Shown here: positions 1-11,169 of the stretch, one piece after another
How the letters are laid out: every line of letters starts with the position of its first letter
Position numbering within the stretch: position 1 is the stretch's first letter
Assembly: GCF_002878395.1 (NCBI RefSeq)
Contig: NC_061112.1
Span: 41,723,486-41,787,485, forward strand
Reading direction: 5' to 3'
Source of the DNA: Capsicum annuum
Lineage: Eukaryota; Streptophyta; Magnoliopsida; Solanales; Solanaceae
Length of the DNA stretch: 64,000 nt
Translations under genes and position numbers: made by a program
Notes under the pieces: model-generated
The model's database searches: none
The model's input: only the letters and a program-made list of their open reading frames with translations
What the model was told of the DNA's origin: nothing

Positions 1-1055
1 ATAATTTTGTACCCAAACTCATACATAAGAAGGACAAAATAGAGCAGTCACCTTACCTCAATTTTCTATAGCTTATCCTTTTAAATTTAACTATTCAAAA
101 GATTAAACTTTATTTCACACTTTAAACCAAAGAATAAAAGAGAAGTCTCTTAATACAAAGAAAAGTGAGTAGGTAGCTTGTTCTATATTCTGCTATGTAT
201 TTATAATTAAGCACTTTTAGCATGTTTTCCTAATATTTCATGATATAATTAAGCTTAACCGTAAGTATTTTCACTAACCTTAGCTTGCAAAGATGAGGGT
301 TTCTTCGAGAACCGTAGAAGGGATTTTTAGGGCTGCTGTTCTTATCCTTGATAGAAAAGGGAGAAAGCTGAAATTAAAAGGGTGGATATTATGTTAAAAA
401 TGAGTAAAAAGACTAGCTATATTGGTCTTATATTTATTCCTCTAGATCCTCTCTTATTGACCCCATTTTCAGCCACAAATTAGTCCAAGTAGGTGATGCA
501 CCTACTTAAGGGTTCAAGCTGCTCAAAATTTCAAAGTAGGTGATACACCTACTTGCTTAATTTTTAGTTGGGCTCAATTAAATTGGGCTTTGGTAGATTT
601 AAGTATGAGGCCTTTACTCCATTTTCTTAATTTTTTTACTTAATTTGGGACTAGATGAGTGTACTAATATAGCCCCAAATCTGATCCATGGACTTAATCC
701 ATTAACTTGGTTCAAGTTACTCAAGTAGGTGACTCACCTACTAGCTTAATTATGTCAAGCAATCACCTCAACAAATTACTCCATTTTCAGTTCTTAATCC
801 CTTTAATCTAACTTAAAACTTGTATATACTTGGTCCCTTTAAACATTAGATTCAAACACCGACTTACGATTCCAAGTTAAATAGATGTATCGCTGTTAAC
901 TTGGTCACGTCGCATTAAAATGTATGGGCAACATCTAGAACTCCATCTACACCATCAATACTGGAATAAAAAAATCTCGTTTGTTACTTATACCAGAAGG
1001 ATATACCAAGTTCCATATAATTAGAACAAGTACATGCAAAATATGGGGTGTTACA
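1..1055 (+). mobile_element. 3' part of an LTR inserted in gypsy element A
   Basis: AT-rich sequence without coding capacity. It ends at 1045-1055 with GGGGTGTTACA, nearly the same terminus as the solo LTR ending at 32933 (GGGGTGTTATA). Directly after it, integrase reading frame of element A begins (LLPLAKSTYNNSYHSNIDM). I read this as the right end of a plus-strand LTR, solo or part of a longer element whose left end is outside the window. The candidate target duplicate is TTAAA at 1056-1060; its partner cannot be seen. It contains three identical-arm palindromes, listed separately. The U5-like character is inferred from the terminus only. Confidence 0.6.
487..743. repeat. Three dispersed palindromes with identical arms
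   Basis: AAGTAGGTG-N3-CACCTACTT occurs at 487-507 (loop ATG), 534-554 (loop ATA) and, with one changed end base, 723-743 (loop ACT). The arms are 8-9 bp and the flanking sequence is not repeated. They lie in the LTR that ends at 1055. The function is unknown: hairpin or protein-binding site are both possible. Confidence 0.85.
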
Positions 1056-1405
1056 TTAAAGCATCTTTTACCATTGGCAAAGTCTACGTATAATAATAGC
1101 TACCATTCCAATATCGATATGGCTCTATTTGAGTCTTTGTATGGTAATGTTTTCGCTCTCCAGTTCATTGGTTTAAGGTTTCTTAGGTTATACCTTGAGG
1201 TATGAACTTTCTTTGTGAGTCTTTGGATAGAGTTCAGATCATTCAGGATAGACTTCGAGCGGCTGAGAGTAGGCATAAGTGTTATACAGACCGTAGACTT
1301 TGCGCCTTGAGATTTGGTGTTGGTGATCGTGTTTTCCTTCGTGTTTCACCCATGATGGGTGAAATGAGGTTTGGGAAGAGGTTCAAGCTTAGTCCCAAGT
1401 ATATT
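1056..1405 (+). pseudogene. Element A integrase C-terminal region, Ty3/gypsy (left part)
   Basis: Remnant of the integrase C-terminal region of a plus-strand Ty3/gypsy polyprotein. The first stretch (1062-1140) reads LPLAKSTYNNSYHSNIDMAL then FESLYG, which matches the conserved gypsy block around 'YNNSYHSSI..APFEALYG'. A frame change near 1150-1200 is followed by DRVQIIQDRLRAAESRHKCY and GDRVFLRVSPMMGEMRFGKR, the usual tract just before the 'GPFE' box. The left end is cut by the LTR ending at 1055. The right end is cut at 1405 by the solo LTR 1406-3909, and the same gene resumes at 3910. The catalytic core is missing from the window. It is non-functional and old. Confidence 0.85.
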
Positions 1406-3909
1406 TGACATGACTCAAACAAAGGCCTTATCGTAATGAGCGATCTCAAGCCCAACTAAGATCGGAGACCACCCCCGGTACCCAAATTAACCAAGCAATG
1501 TATGCCCTAAGTCGGGTAAATTTCGACCATATAACAAGATAGCAAATTTATTCATGAAGTGACTTTGGGATAAGCCTAAATTCGAGGCCAACCCAACGAA
1601 GTCAATTCATCAATAACCAAACAATCTAACCAAACCCAAAACATAAACCAAAACTAAGATAATAATTCCATATATGTTTATATACATAACATATTCCATC
1701 CATACCATAACTAAGTCCACAGTTGTCCATACAAAGCCTCTAAACAAAAACAAAGAGTACCTAGTTGGGATATTCCCCCGACCTAGCCATAAACTAAGTC
1801 TATGAATGACAAAAGTACATAAAGTAATCCATGACATAAAATAGATTCCTTCCAAACTATGGAATCTCACCACATTAATCCAATAGCTCATCCCAAATCC
1901 AATCACTAAGTAGTTAGAGTAGAATGGCCGATTCTTACATTGTGTAGGGATACTACCGCCCGAAGATGGGTCAGAGGGTGAATGCTATCATTTACTCAGA
2001 ATAAGGATAAAATAATTTCATCTTGTAAAACCAAGTAAACAATCATATGCATACAAACCATATGCATATATATAACTATTTCGGGAAATAGAACAGGGTT
2101 TAGTATGTATTTAAAACCATTAACTTGGGTATATGTAGATTAACTATCCTTAACCACCTATGGGCTATATGGGTCTAGTGTAACCCCCTGAATGGGCCCT
2201 GATACCTGTAGCCACACGAACTGGAGATACCATAAGAGTAAGGGATTCTCAAGTACCTTTCACCCTCCATGATACATATGTATAGTGTACTTAGAGGATT
2301 CTTATGTACCTCATAGTATCATATAATATTGCCATGACCCACCCCTCATGTCAGCAAACATGAGTTTCCAATGTTTATTCATTGGACTCTCATCTTTACG
2401 GTTAGCTATCACACCCCTCCTTTATTGCTCAATTAATACCATTTCTAACTAACCAATCCATTATTTCATTTAATATTAACCAAGGCTATTAATAGTTATA
2501 TCATCATACAGACTATAACTTGCAAGTATTATCCTTAGCCAAACCTTTTAGAGATCAAGGGATTGCCATGTACCCATAGATCAAGTTGGGGGAGTCCTTT
2601 GTACCCCATAAGAATTCATTACCATATTAGCTTGGGGGATTCCTTTGTACCCCACAAGGATTTAATTATTATAAGGACTTGGGGGATTCCGTTGAACCCT
2701 ACAAAGATGTTCAATTAAGCTATAACCAATGTCCAAACCAATTCATTATTCCATTCACTTGGGGGATTACTATCTACCCAGCAAGGTTTTTATTTAGACC
2801 AACCATAACCACAAAAACCTGACTCTTCAACCATTCCAAACCATTCACACTCTTTTAAAACATTTTAGATCATTCCAAACATTTAAAGCATTTATACCAT
2901 TCAAACCATGAAAACCCATAAAAATCCATCCAAATCCATTTAAGGTTCTATTACCAAACCATACCATGCATAATTTCCATTAAAAGTCCAACAATAGAGT
3001 GAAAATATTCTTTCAGGCATTTTGTCAAACATGTTCCGGGCATACCTTTACCAAGACCAAAACCAAAGCATAAACCATCATAATTGAGGTTAACCACGGC
3101 CTATTTTTTAAACCACAACCAACAGGCACCCATATGTGAAAACCATTACAAAAGATATGTAAAAACATAGTTTAAACTAATACCAAACAACATGCATCAA
3201 GACCCTCAACATTGTTTCAAAACCACCATTTATGATTTCGCAAATCAATGTTTAAAACACATTAAATCATGCCTTTAGTTGGAACAAACAATGAGGGAAT
3301 AAGTACATGCCTTATATAAGAAGATTCAAGAGAGTTCTTAAAGAGTATTTTAAGAGTTTTTATACCTTTTAAAGTGAGTTATGAGAGGCCACCAAGGGTT
3401 ATATATCATGGGGACATAAGGGTTTTAGGGTGGGAAATTTCCAAAAGGTCCCCAACTTAAAAGTTTAAAATCTATCCCCAGGAGGGTACGACCCAACCAT
3501 GCAAACCGTATCTAGGGTACGAGTGGTACCATAAATCATACCTTATAGCTCACCAAGACCCTCCATATTGGTCCCAATAAGACTACACCACATTAACCCG
3601 TACCTTAGGATGCGATTGGTACCCCAAACAATACCCTCATCCGTACCTTAGACAATTTCAACTAGCCAACTTAATAAGCTTCATATGACTTGGTATTGTA
3701 CCCCTTTTATCCCACCATATGACTCATATAGTGGTGAATCGTATCTTGGATAGTAACCAAGCCAACCCTACTTCCCAACATATGAGTGAGCCATTAAGCC
3801 ATCCCCCTAACTCATATCCAAGGGTATGAATGGTAACCTTGAGTCGTACCTAGTCCTGAAAGCCCAAAACCCAAGAATTTTTGAAGGTTATAAATCCTAA
3901 GGTATTATA
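1406..3909 (-). mobile_element. Solo LTR (2.5 kb) inserted in the integrase of element A, with ATATT target duplication
   Basis: The block begins TGACATGACTC and ends GGTATTATA on the plus strand. ATATT precedes it at 1401-1405 and follows it at 3910-3914. Without the block and one ATATT copy, the host reading (..FKLSPKYI / PFEIL..) joins up as expected for the 'LSPKYIGPFEIL' tract of gypsy integrases. On the minus strand the LTR would start TATAATACC, so its first dinucleotide TG appears decayed to TA. There is no primer-binding site, polypurine tract or coding region, so it looks like a solo LTR left by LTR-LTR recombination. The short frame at 1610-1906 (minus) is spurious. Confidence 0.8.
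2584..2787. repeat. Four degenerate copies of a GGGGGA..TACCCC unit
   Basis: Units reading close to TTGGGGGATTCCTTTGTACC followed by CC recur at about 2584, 2631, 2678 and 2758, spaced 47-80 bp. Each has a partial inverted symmetry (TGGGG against CCCCA). The last copy is the most changed. They lie inside the 2.5-kb solo LTR. Confidence 0.7.
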
Positions 3910-4286
3910 ATATTAGCCCATTTGAGATTCTTTGAATATTTAGTGATGAGGCTTATAAGTTAGCTTGCCCTCGGTTATATCATATATTCATCCAGTTTTT
4001 CATATTTCTAGGATTCACTGTTACATTCTGGATGAGTCTCATATGATTCATTGGGAGTCGTTTCAGTTAGATGAGAGGTTGTCTTCTGTTAAAGAGATGG
4101 TCTTCATACTTCCTAGGGATATAAAATGGTTGCACTCTAGAGTTATTCCTGTGGTTAAGGTCCAGTGGAGGCATCGACCTATAGATAAGGCTACATGGAA
4201 GGTCGAGTCTAATATGCATAGTTGCAATCCCCATCTTTTGCTGATTCAAGTATTTCTTTTGCCTTTATTTTGATGACGGACTAGAT
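3910..4286 (+). pseudogene. Element A integrase end and CR (chromodomain-like) region
   Basis: Continuation of the integrase gene broken at 1405. In one frame 3915-3960 gives PFEIL, a stop, then DEAYKLA. In the next frame 3965-4273 gives SYIHPVFHISRIH, DESHMIHWESFQLDERLS, VIPVVKVQWRHRPIDKATW. The pattern 'HPVFHVS ... VKVQW.(H/R)RP...ATWE' is the conserved C-terminal end of plant chromovirus-type gypsy integrases. A stop and a frameshift separate the two parts. After the last residue comes a short spacer, then the polypurine-like tract and the 3' LTR at 4301, as expected for the end of pol. Confidence 0.85.
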
Positions 4287-4300
4287 TTTAGTGGTGGATT
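4287..4300 (+). other. Polypurine-like tract of element A
   Basis: TTTTAGTGGTGGAT sits immediately before the LTR start TGTAACGACC. Element B has a homologous tract at 18351-18364 directly before its LTR. Such a tract primes plus-strand synthesis in LTR retrotransposons. Its position fixes this LTR as the 3' one. Confidence 0.65.
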
Positions 4301-7217
4301 TGTAACGACCTAAATTTTGATAAAATATGTAAAATAAGTATTTTTGTGTTATTTGACTATTTTACCCCTCTCCGTGGTTGTATTTTTGTATTTTTGGAGA
4401 GTGGGGATGATTGGCATAATTCTTGATGTATTTTGGTGTCATTTATGTGATATTGCGGTTTTTGATGGCTTCAAGACCTTATAGTTGACTTCAGTCAACA
4501 TTTTTTAATTTTTGTGATGGAAAAATTGACAGTGCCAACAGATGTGGAATGTTGATTTTAGGGTGGTAACATGGTTGATGAGATTTTATGGCTTTTAAAT
4601 CTCATTTTGACCATTGGTTCTGAAAGTTGTGATTTTGGGATTCGGAGGTCAACTTTGTAAAAATGATGTCTTTTTAAAAATCCGATATCTCAATTGAGTA
4701 TGCAGTGTTAAATTTGATAAGGTAACATAGTTTTTTGTCACTCACGAGATTCTAGATGAATCTCAAGGGGCCTGCGGAGACTTTGAATGCACCAAGTTCC
4801 TAGCTGGTGTACCACTCGGCTGGTACATCCTCAATCGCGATGCTTTTATCACAATCGTGAGTGAGGCCTGCAGGCATATGTCGCAATTGTTATACTTATA
4901 TGTAATCACGATACACTTGACAAGCCAGGTACCGCAATCACGACACCTATCCCGTGATCGCAATGCTTGGGTATATAAATACCTAGTTTATGATATTTTG
5001 CACTATTTTTTAGATGGGAGCTTAGAGTTTCGTGATTTTGAGCTATTATTTCCACTTCTAAGCTTCGGTAAGATCCATAACACCTATTTTAATTTTTTTA
5101 TTCAATTTATGTCATCTAATTCTTGTTTTAAACTTGAATTAAGTATGGAATTTAGGGATTTTGTCCCTAAGGCCTAAAAATTACAATTCTCTAATTTAAA
5201 CCCCAATTCTTCCCTTTTCACTTGGATGAGTTTCTAGCCTTAAAATTATCAGTTTTTTCTCAATTTCATCTTCTAAACAAATTTGATTATTGATTTTAAA
5301 ATAGATTTCGAGGATTTTTACCAAGTAAAGCTTGAAAATGATTTTTATTTAATTTGGACCTATTTTCTAACTCATTCTTTCTAGGGTTTTTATATGTAGA
5401 CTACTAAAAACATGGGGAAAATGTTTTTGTAATAAAGCTATGAATTCACCCTTTTTTTCAAAAATTCATTTCAGGGATCCATTTTGACCCTGACTAGAAA
5501 CTAGGAAATATGGGTATCTTTGGGTTTATTTCAATGCTTAAATTCTATATTTCTATATTTTAGTTGATTTCAAGTCCGTTCATAAGGACTAAGATTATGT
5601 ATTCAAGGCATTTATTTTGATTTTCTGTGTTCGAGGTAGGTTATGGTTTAACTTGTTTCAGACTGGGATGAGCAGTTAATGTTGATACAAAAGCATGTTA
5701 AGGGAGTGTGAACTAATAATGAAAATAACTATCTTAATTGGTGTGCCCATGTGGGGGCCTATATGTGAAGTTATGTGGTGGTTTTAGAATATTATATGCT
5801 ATGTGTGACTGTGTGGGGTCCTATGTGATATAGATAGCCTAGTATCCATGATGAGAATCGTATCTTGTTTGATGAAAAAGTATGTTGTGGTACCAATTGA
5901 GTATTGTGATGTATTCATACTCTATTAGCATATGAATCATGTTGGATTTCATAGATGGTTGGAAATAATTAGTGGATATTTGGCTCATGTGATGGTATAT
6001 TGGTTGGTTATGGAAATACTCTTTGTGGTTGTTTGTATAGATACTCATTGTGGTTGGTTGTAAAAATAATCGTTGTGGTTGGTTGTGAGCATTACATCCT
6101 CATACTCATTCATGAAATATTGGTACCACTATGAAAATACTAAGAAACACTAGTAACACCTTTTTCTGATAGAAAATGTGGCATCTTATAAAACCTTTCC
6201 TGAGGGATATTTCGGGGAGGTGCTATGGATATATGTGGATAGTATACGGTTGAAGAACCCCCATGGGTCCTACGTCTTGTATCTTTAGCTCTGTTGATGT
6301 ATATGGAGACTGTACGATGATCTCAGAGGTTGTGTGATGATCTTGGAGATCATGCAACAACCTATCATATTACATTATCACCATTATCAACAACATCATC
6401 ATCATCATTCTTATTATGTGTACTTTATTATTCTTTGATGTGATTGTATATTTTGTCTAACTTGTCACCTATCCACTATTCTATCTTTCCTTATATTTTG
6501 TCTAACTTGTTACCTATCCACTATTCTATCTTTCCTTACTTGTACTTGATGTTCCCGTATATGTTGTCGCTTTTCCTTGCTTATATGTGGTATAATGTAT
6601 GTTTTTATCCCTTTTTGGTGTTTTGCTGTGTTATATTTGGGTTATAAATTGTTAGTGCAAGTGGTGTTGGACATTTTTTTATTGCAGTGATGTGCCCTTA
6701 GTGTGTATTTTATATGTTTTATTTTCTACTTTTCTCGATCTTCTTATGATACCTATTGAGTACAAGTGGACCGTACCTACTCCTACTGTACCCTTTTGGT
6801 ACAGATTCAGGTTTGGATGCAGCTTACAGTTTTTACTTTTGGGCATCATTTGGATCTTTTCAAGGTAGTGGTTGATTTCAAGTGTCTTGAGTCTACTTCT
6901 ATCTTTCCATATTAGACTATGTCTTTATTCTATTTTAGAGATAAAGTTCCAACCTGTTTTGGATGTCTTTTGTATTTGACGTCAAGTTGTACTAGTTATA
7001 TTTTTACATTGTGACACCAGGTTTTGGAATTTGGTATTATTGAGTATGTACTTTCCACATTAGTTATAATTGTATGGTTCGGCTTTGTTCTAGAAGCATT
7101 TCCTTGGGGTCATATTTTGGTGTTTTCCCCCTTGTGTATTGATTTGGATGATAGGCTTACTTGTCAAGGTTCGCAGGGACAAATGCCATAATTACCCTTA
7201 GATTTCAGGTCATGACA
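4301..7217 (+). mobile_element. 3' LTR of gypsy element A (2.9 kb)
   Basis: It starts TGTAACGACCTAAATTTTG and ends CAGGTCATGACA, so it has TG..CA ends. A second copy of its first part, clearly related, occurs at 23228-23712 (same landmarks: ATTTGACT..TTTTACCCCTC, then ATATT..GGTTTTTGATGG). A TATA-like GTATATAAATAC at about 4970 may mark the U3/R transition. No primer-binding site follows; instead, protease sequence of element C begins, in the other orientation. I infer that A is inserted in C. The remaining small frames in this 2.9 kb are short and show no domain. Confidence 0.8.
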
Positions 7218-7660
7218 ATAATCCCCATCTGCGTACGGTTAACAGAATCTTGACACAGAACCAGGGGTACGTTAGGCATGGATAAGGTAATGGTCTTAGT
7301 AAAACAATCTAAGACCGCATGGTAAGGCGATAACCAATATATGCCTAGAATCACATTAAAATCTACCATATCTAGGATAATGAGATCAATCTGAGTATTA
7401 AACTCCCAAACAGTCACCAAAAAAGATCTATATACCTAATCCACTAATAAAGAATCACCCACGGGTGTAGCTACATGCAATGTCAAATATAAAGACTCCG
7501 AACATAAACCTAGCTGTGATATAAAATAAATGGAAACATATGAAAATGTAGAACAACGATCAAACAAAGTAGAAGCAGGCTGATGGCATGCGAAAATCAT
7601 ACTTGTGATCATAACTTCTGAAGCCTCAGACTCTAGTCTACCTGGTACAGCATAAAAATA
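7218..7660 (-). pseudogene. Element C protease region, gypsy
   Basis: Reading leftward on the minus strand, the protease starts near 7590 with STLFDRCSTFSYVSIYF. The usual gypsy plant motif is 'LFDPGSTxSYVS', so the catalytic DPG has become DRC. It continues with HVATPVGDSLLVD, then a stop at 7438-7436, and in the next open stretch IDLIILDMVDFNVILGIYWL and SPYHAVLDC. 'DFDVILGMDWL.PYHA.LDC' is the standard distal protease block. The gene stops abruptly at 7218, where the 3' LTR of element A abuts. RT and integrase of C are therefore outside the window or lost. Confidence 0.85.
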
Positions 7661-9158
7661 ACTTTGTCCACTACTGGACTGGTTACCTATCTGGCCACCT
7701 ATTCTACCTCCCTGCGGACCACCTCTAGAACCCTGGGACCACCACCATGACCCTGTGCACCACACCTTAGATAGCGATGGAATTGATCTGAGCAGTTGTG
7801 CAGTATAAACTAAAGGCTCAATATCCCATGATGGGGACACTTAAGAGAAAAGTGAACAACAACCCCCACAGCCATAACATGCCTCAGGCACCCTTCTCTG
7901 TCTAGAAGGTTCGGTGGATCTGAAATGACCACCCCTACTCGACAATCTTGACTGAGCACCCTTTTTTGGCTAACTATTTCTCTAACTACTGGGACTACTA
8001 TAATCGAGCTGACCTCTTTCTGATATCTAAAGTGATGCCCAACAGGACAAATAGGTTGACCCTCATGCTGATAAGGCTATTGCAGGGGTACCTACCATGA
8101 AAACTTTGGCCTGTGAACTATAAACTATTGTGGCTCCCACTGTAACTGCACTGGCAATGAGGTCTCTTAGTGCTCCCCCCTTAAGCCTCATGATCCATCT
8201 CCTCTATAGAATAAACATGCTCAATAATATAAGAAAAAGACTTCTGTGAAGTCACTAAACTCTATGTATCCCTACGAAGAGGTAATTTCAATCCCCTAAT
8301 AAAGAATCAAATCCGTTCATACTCTATAGGAAAAATCATACTGGCGTGTGGATAACTCATGAAATGTCACCTCACACTCAATCATAAATATAGAACCCTA
8401 TCTTAAATCGAAAAACTCATCCTAAAGACGCTCACACATGCTGCAAGGCATATACTTCACCAAGAAAGACTCAGAGAACTGAGTCCAAGTCATTGATGGA
8501 GATCCAATTGGTGTGGAATCAAGAGAACCTCTCCATTACCACCTCATTGTTATGTCTAATTAATAAGAAACAAAGTCCACTCCATATAACTCAATCAACC
8601 CCAAATTCCATTACCTCTTCTCGCAACAGGATAGAAACTCATAAATATCCTCTTCTAGGGTCCCTACAAACCCTAGAAAAGTCATTCTAAAAAATTGGCC
8701 CAACAACTTCTGCTAGTCTACAAATATTAATAGCTGGATTACTACTAGTTATAGGACTGCTGGTGCTAGCGAAACCTCTACCCTAGGCGCTGCTACTGCA
8801 GGTTGTGTCCCTAAATCAATACCACCCTATGCCACTTCTGATATTTCTCAGTCGGTGGACCTCCATCTAACCGCAAGAATTGCACCAATGCATCTCTAAG
8901 GATTGAAGAAGATATAAACTAGGGTAGAGCCTGGGATTCCCCCTGGCCCACATGTTGTTGTGGTGGTGGAATACCTGGAGCTCTCTCAACCTCAGGAGCT
9001 ATGACAGAATCAGGTAATAGATCCCTGACCTGATCTCAAATTGGGGTTGCTTCTCTATCTTTCCCCCAACCTCTTGGTCGACCTCGACCCCTAACTAAAA
9101 TTCTAGCAACGGGCTTTAGGTCCCGATCTTTGGTTACCATGCCTCGTGTTCTAACCAT
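7661..9158 (-). pseudogene. Element C gag, gypsy
   Basis: The reading begins with ATG at 9158-9156 (MVRTRGMVTKDRDLKPVA, then a GRGRPRGWG basic stretch), the typical start of this plant gypsy gag family. The middle is broken by many stops and shifts. Near 7895-7845 the zinc knuckle survives as ACYGCGG followed by a damaged segment without the expected His, so a CCHC finger is not intact. The tail is rich in Gly, Gln and Ser (GPQGGRIGGQIGNQSSSGQS) and joins the protease. Gag should form the particle and bind RNA; this copy cannot. Confidence 0.75.
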
Positions 9159-9364
9159 TTGTGTAAAGAGAGAACAAATTAATGTTAAAAACTAACTCAG
9201 ACCTCACGCACAGAAATGAATCAAGAAACTAAGATTTTTCCCTAGAAATATTCTGTAGCCTCCTGATGATAGGATATAGACATCTCGGTATTGATCTGCA
9301 GGACTCTACTAAACATCGAATCTATTATTAATAATAATAAAAAAACTAGGCTCTACTATCGAGC
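9159..9364 (-). other. Leader and decayed primer-binding site of element C
   Basis: Between gag ATG and LTR lie 206 noncoding bases. Next to the LTR, plus strand 9349-9364 reads GGCTCTACTATCGAGC. It resembles GGCTCTGATACCAA, the reverse complement of the initiator-tRNA-Met binding site (TTGGTATCAGAGCC) seen well preserved at 53180 and 57559. The match is only partial, so the call relies on position beside the LTR end. Confidence 0.55.
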
Positions 9365-10194
9365 TGTCACGACCCAATTTCTTAAGTCATGATGGTGCTT
9401 ACCTTATCTCCTAGTTGGTAACTTAACCCATAGCCCAGAATGATAAGTAATGGGCTAATAGGAAGAAACTGGTAAGAAACCAGATATGAATGATAACAAT
9501 AGTAATAATCGGCAAAAAAAGAAGGTGAACAAATATATCAAAAAGAAGAGAAGAAAGAGTACCAAAATATACAAAAAAATCCTTCCCAAGACCTGGTAAG
9601 GTTGGTACTAGAGTCACTACTAAAAGATACCCAGAGTACTAGACAAAATTCAAAATATAAACAATATGTACAAGCAGTCTCAAGAACAAATGACTAAACT
9701 GGACTAGATAGAGGAGGATCAGCCTCGGATGACAGCAAGCTCACCCTGCTCCAGATCAGTATTGAAAAATAAGAATCACGTCAACGCTGACTCCTAGTAC
9801 TTAGATTTGCATCAGGGTAAAGATGCAAAAGTGTAGTATGAGTACCAAAGAAATAGTTACTAAGTAGAATACAGGAAAAGTATAACTAAAATGTGGGGGT
9901 GTAGTCTAAGTCAACAGTAAATAGGGATAGAAAAGTAAACAACTATCGAGCTATGCAAATGCAAAAAAAATATTAAGTAATAGAGATACAGAAAGATAGT
10001 TAACACAGTGATAAAAAGCAAACCAAACATAACTTAAATGGGACCCCATAAGCCCGTCAGGGACACTAAAAAGGACAATTAGCCCAATCGTGCCACCATA
10101 AATCGGTGGGACACACAAAAGTAATTAAGGGAACTTAATGTAAATAATTCGTAACTGAATCAATGCCAATAAATCATAGTACTCATCCAAATGT

Positions 10195-10480
10195 GCACTG
10201 GGCTTGAACCGACAACAATAGATAGTACAAGAGGCTAGATGTTGAGCTCAAACCGGTAATGGTAGATAGTAACAAGAGTCCATATGTCGAATTCAAATTG
10301 AAAATAGTGGGTAATAATGAGAGACCACATACATAATATATAACATAACTCATAATCAGATGTCGAACTCGAACCAGTACTCAGAGGCTCAGAGGAATTA
10401 GAACTCCTAATATAATAATAATCAGTATCAGAACTCCAAGATCATCATAACCATATGCCGGACTCAAACCATAACTAATA
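10195..10480. repeat. Degenerate ~46-bp repeats inside the LTR of element C
   Basis: Units sharing 'atgt(c/t)ga(g/a)(c/t)tc(a/g)aa' followed by 'aatagtagatagta' begin near 10195, 10238 and 10284, with more distant versions at about 10362 and 10456. Such repeats are common in plant gypsy LTRs. Copy borders are approximate. Confidence 0.6.
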
Positions 10481-11169
10481 GTAATCATACCCAACAGTAA
10501 AATTAAAATCCAAACCATACCATGACCGATTCCAAATGGTGCCAAATTTCACAATCAGTAACAGAAATAAAGTACATATTGACCTTAAATCATAATTAAA
10601 ATACATTTAAATAGTCACTCGTGTAACTTAGTTAAAATGAGATGAATCCAAGGTTTTGCAACTTAATACCGCATCCTTGGCTCATAAATACTACATCATA
10701 ATAAAAGATAACAAAACTAAAATTTACTATAATAGGGTCCTAACAGGAAAACAAAGGCATGATATATATATATTAAACGATGTGCAAATTACAACTATAT
10801 ACCCAAAACTAGCATAATAACACATAATTATCGTAAGTAAGCTCAATTTAAAGGTAGGGTAAGTTAACTTACCTGGATGCCAAAGCTAAAAACCTCTTCG
10901 AGAAGTCTCCGAATAGTGCCCAGTAGAACCCAAGCTTGAATAACTTGATATAAATAATTGATTTTTCTTAACAGAAAAAATATAATGTCAAAAACTATTT
11001 TCTCATGAAATCCTCTTAATCATGAAGTCTATATATATGTGTGTGCGTGTGTGTGTAGATATACATATGAAAATGCAAATGATTTTACTTTATGAGAGAA
11101 TTAAATGAACAAATGAAATGCAAATATCACTTTAATTCATATATATGAGTTGTATTTAGTAGATATTTA

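Noticed and set aside
1610..1906. 98-codon minus-strand frame
   Set aside because: It lies inside the 2.5-kb solo LTR. No domain, and no support from related LTRs.
11039..11056. GT microsatellite, and similar runs at 13718-13737, 40336-40360 and 47238-47262
   Set aside because: Real but ordinary simple repeats inside LTRs or the tandem tract; not worth separate entries.
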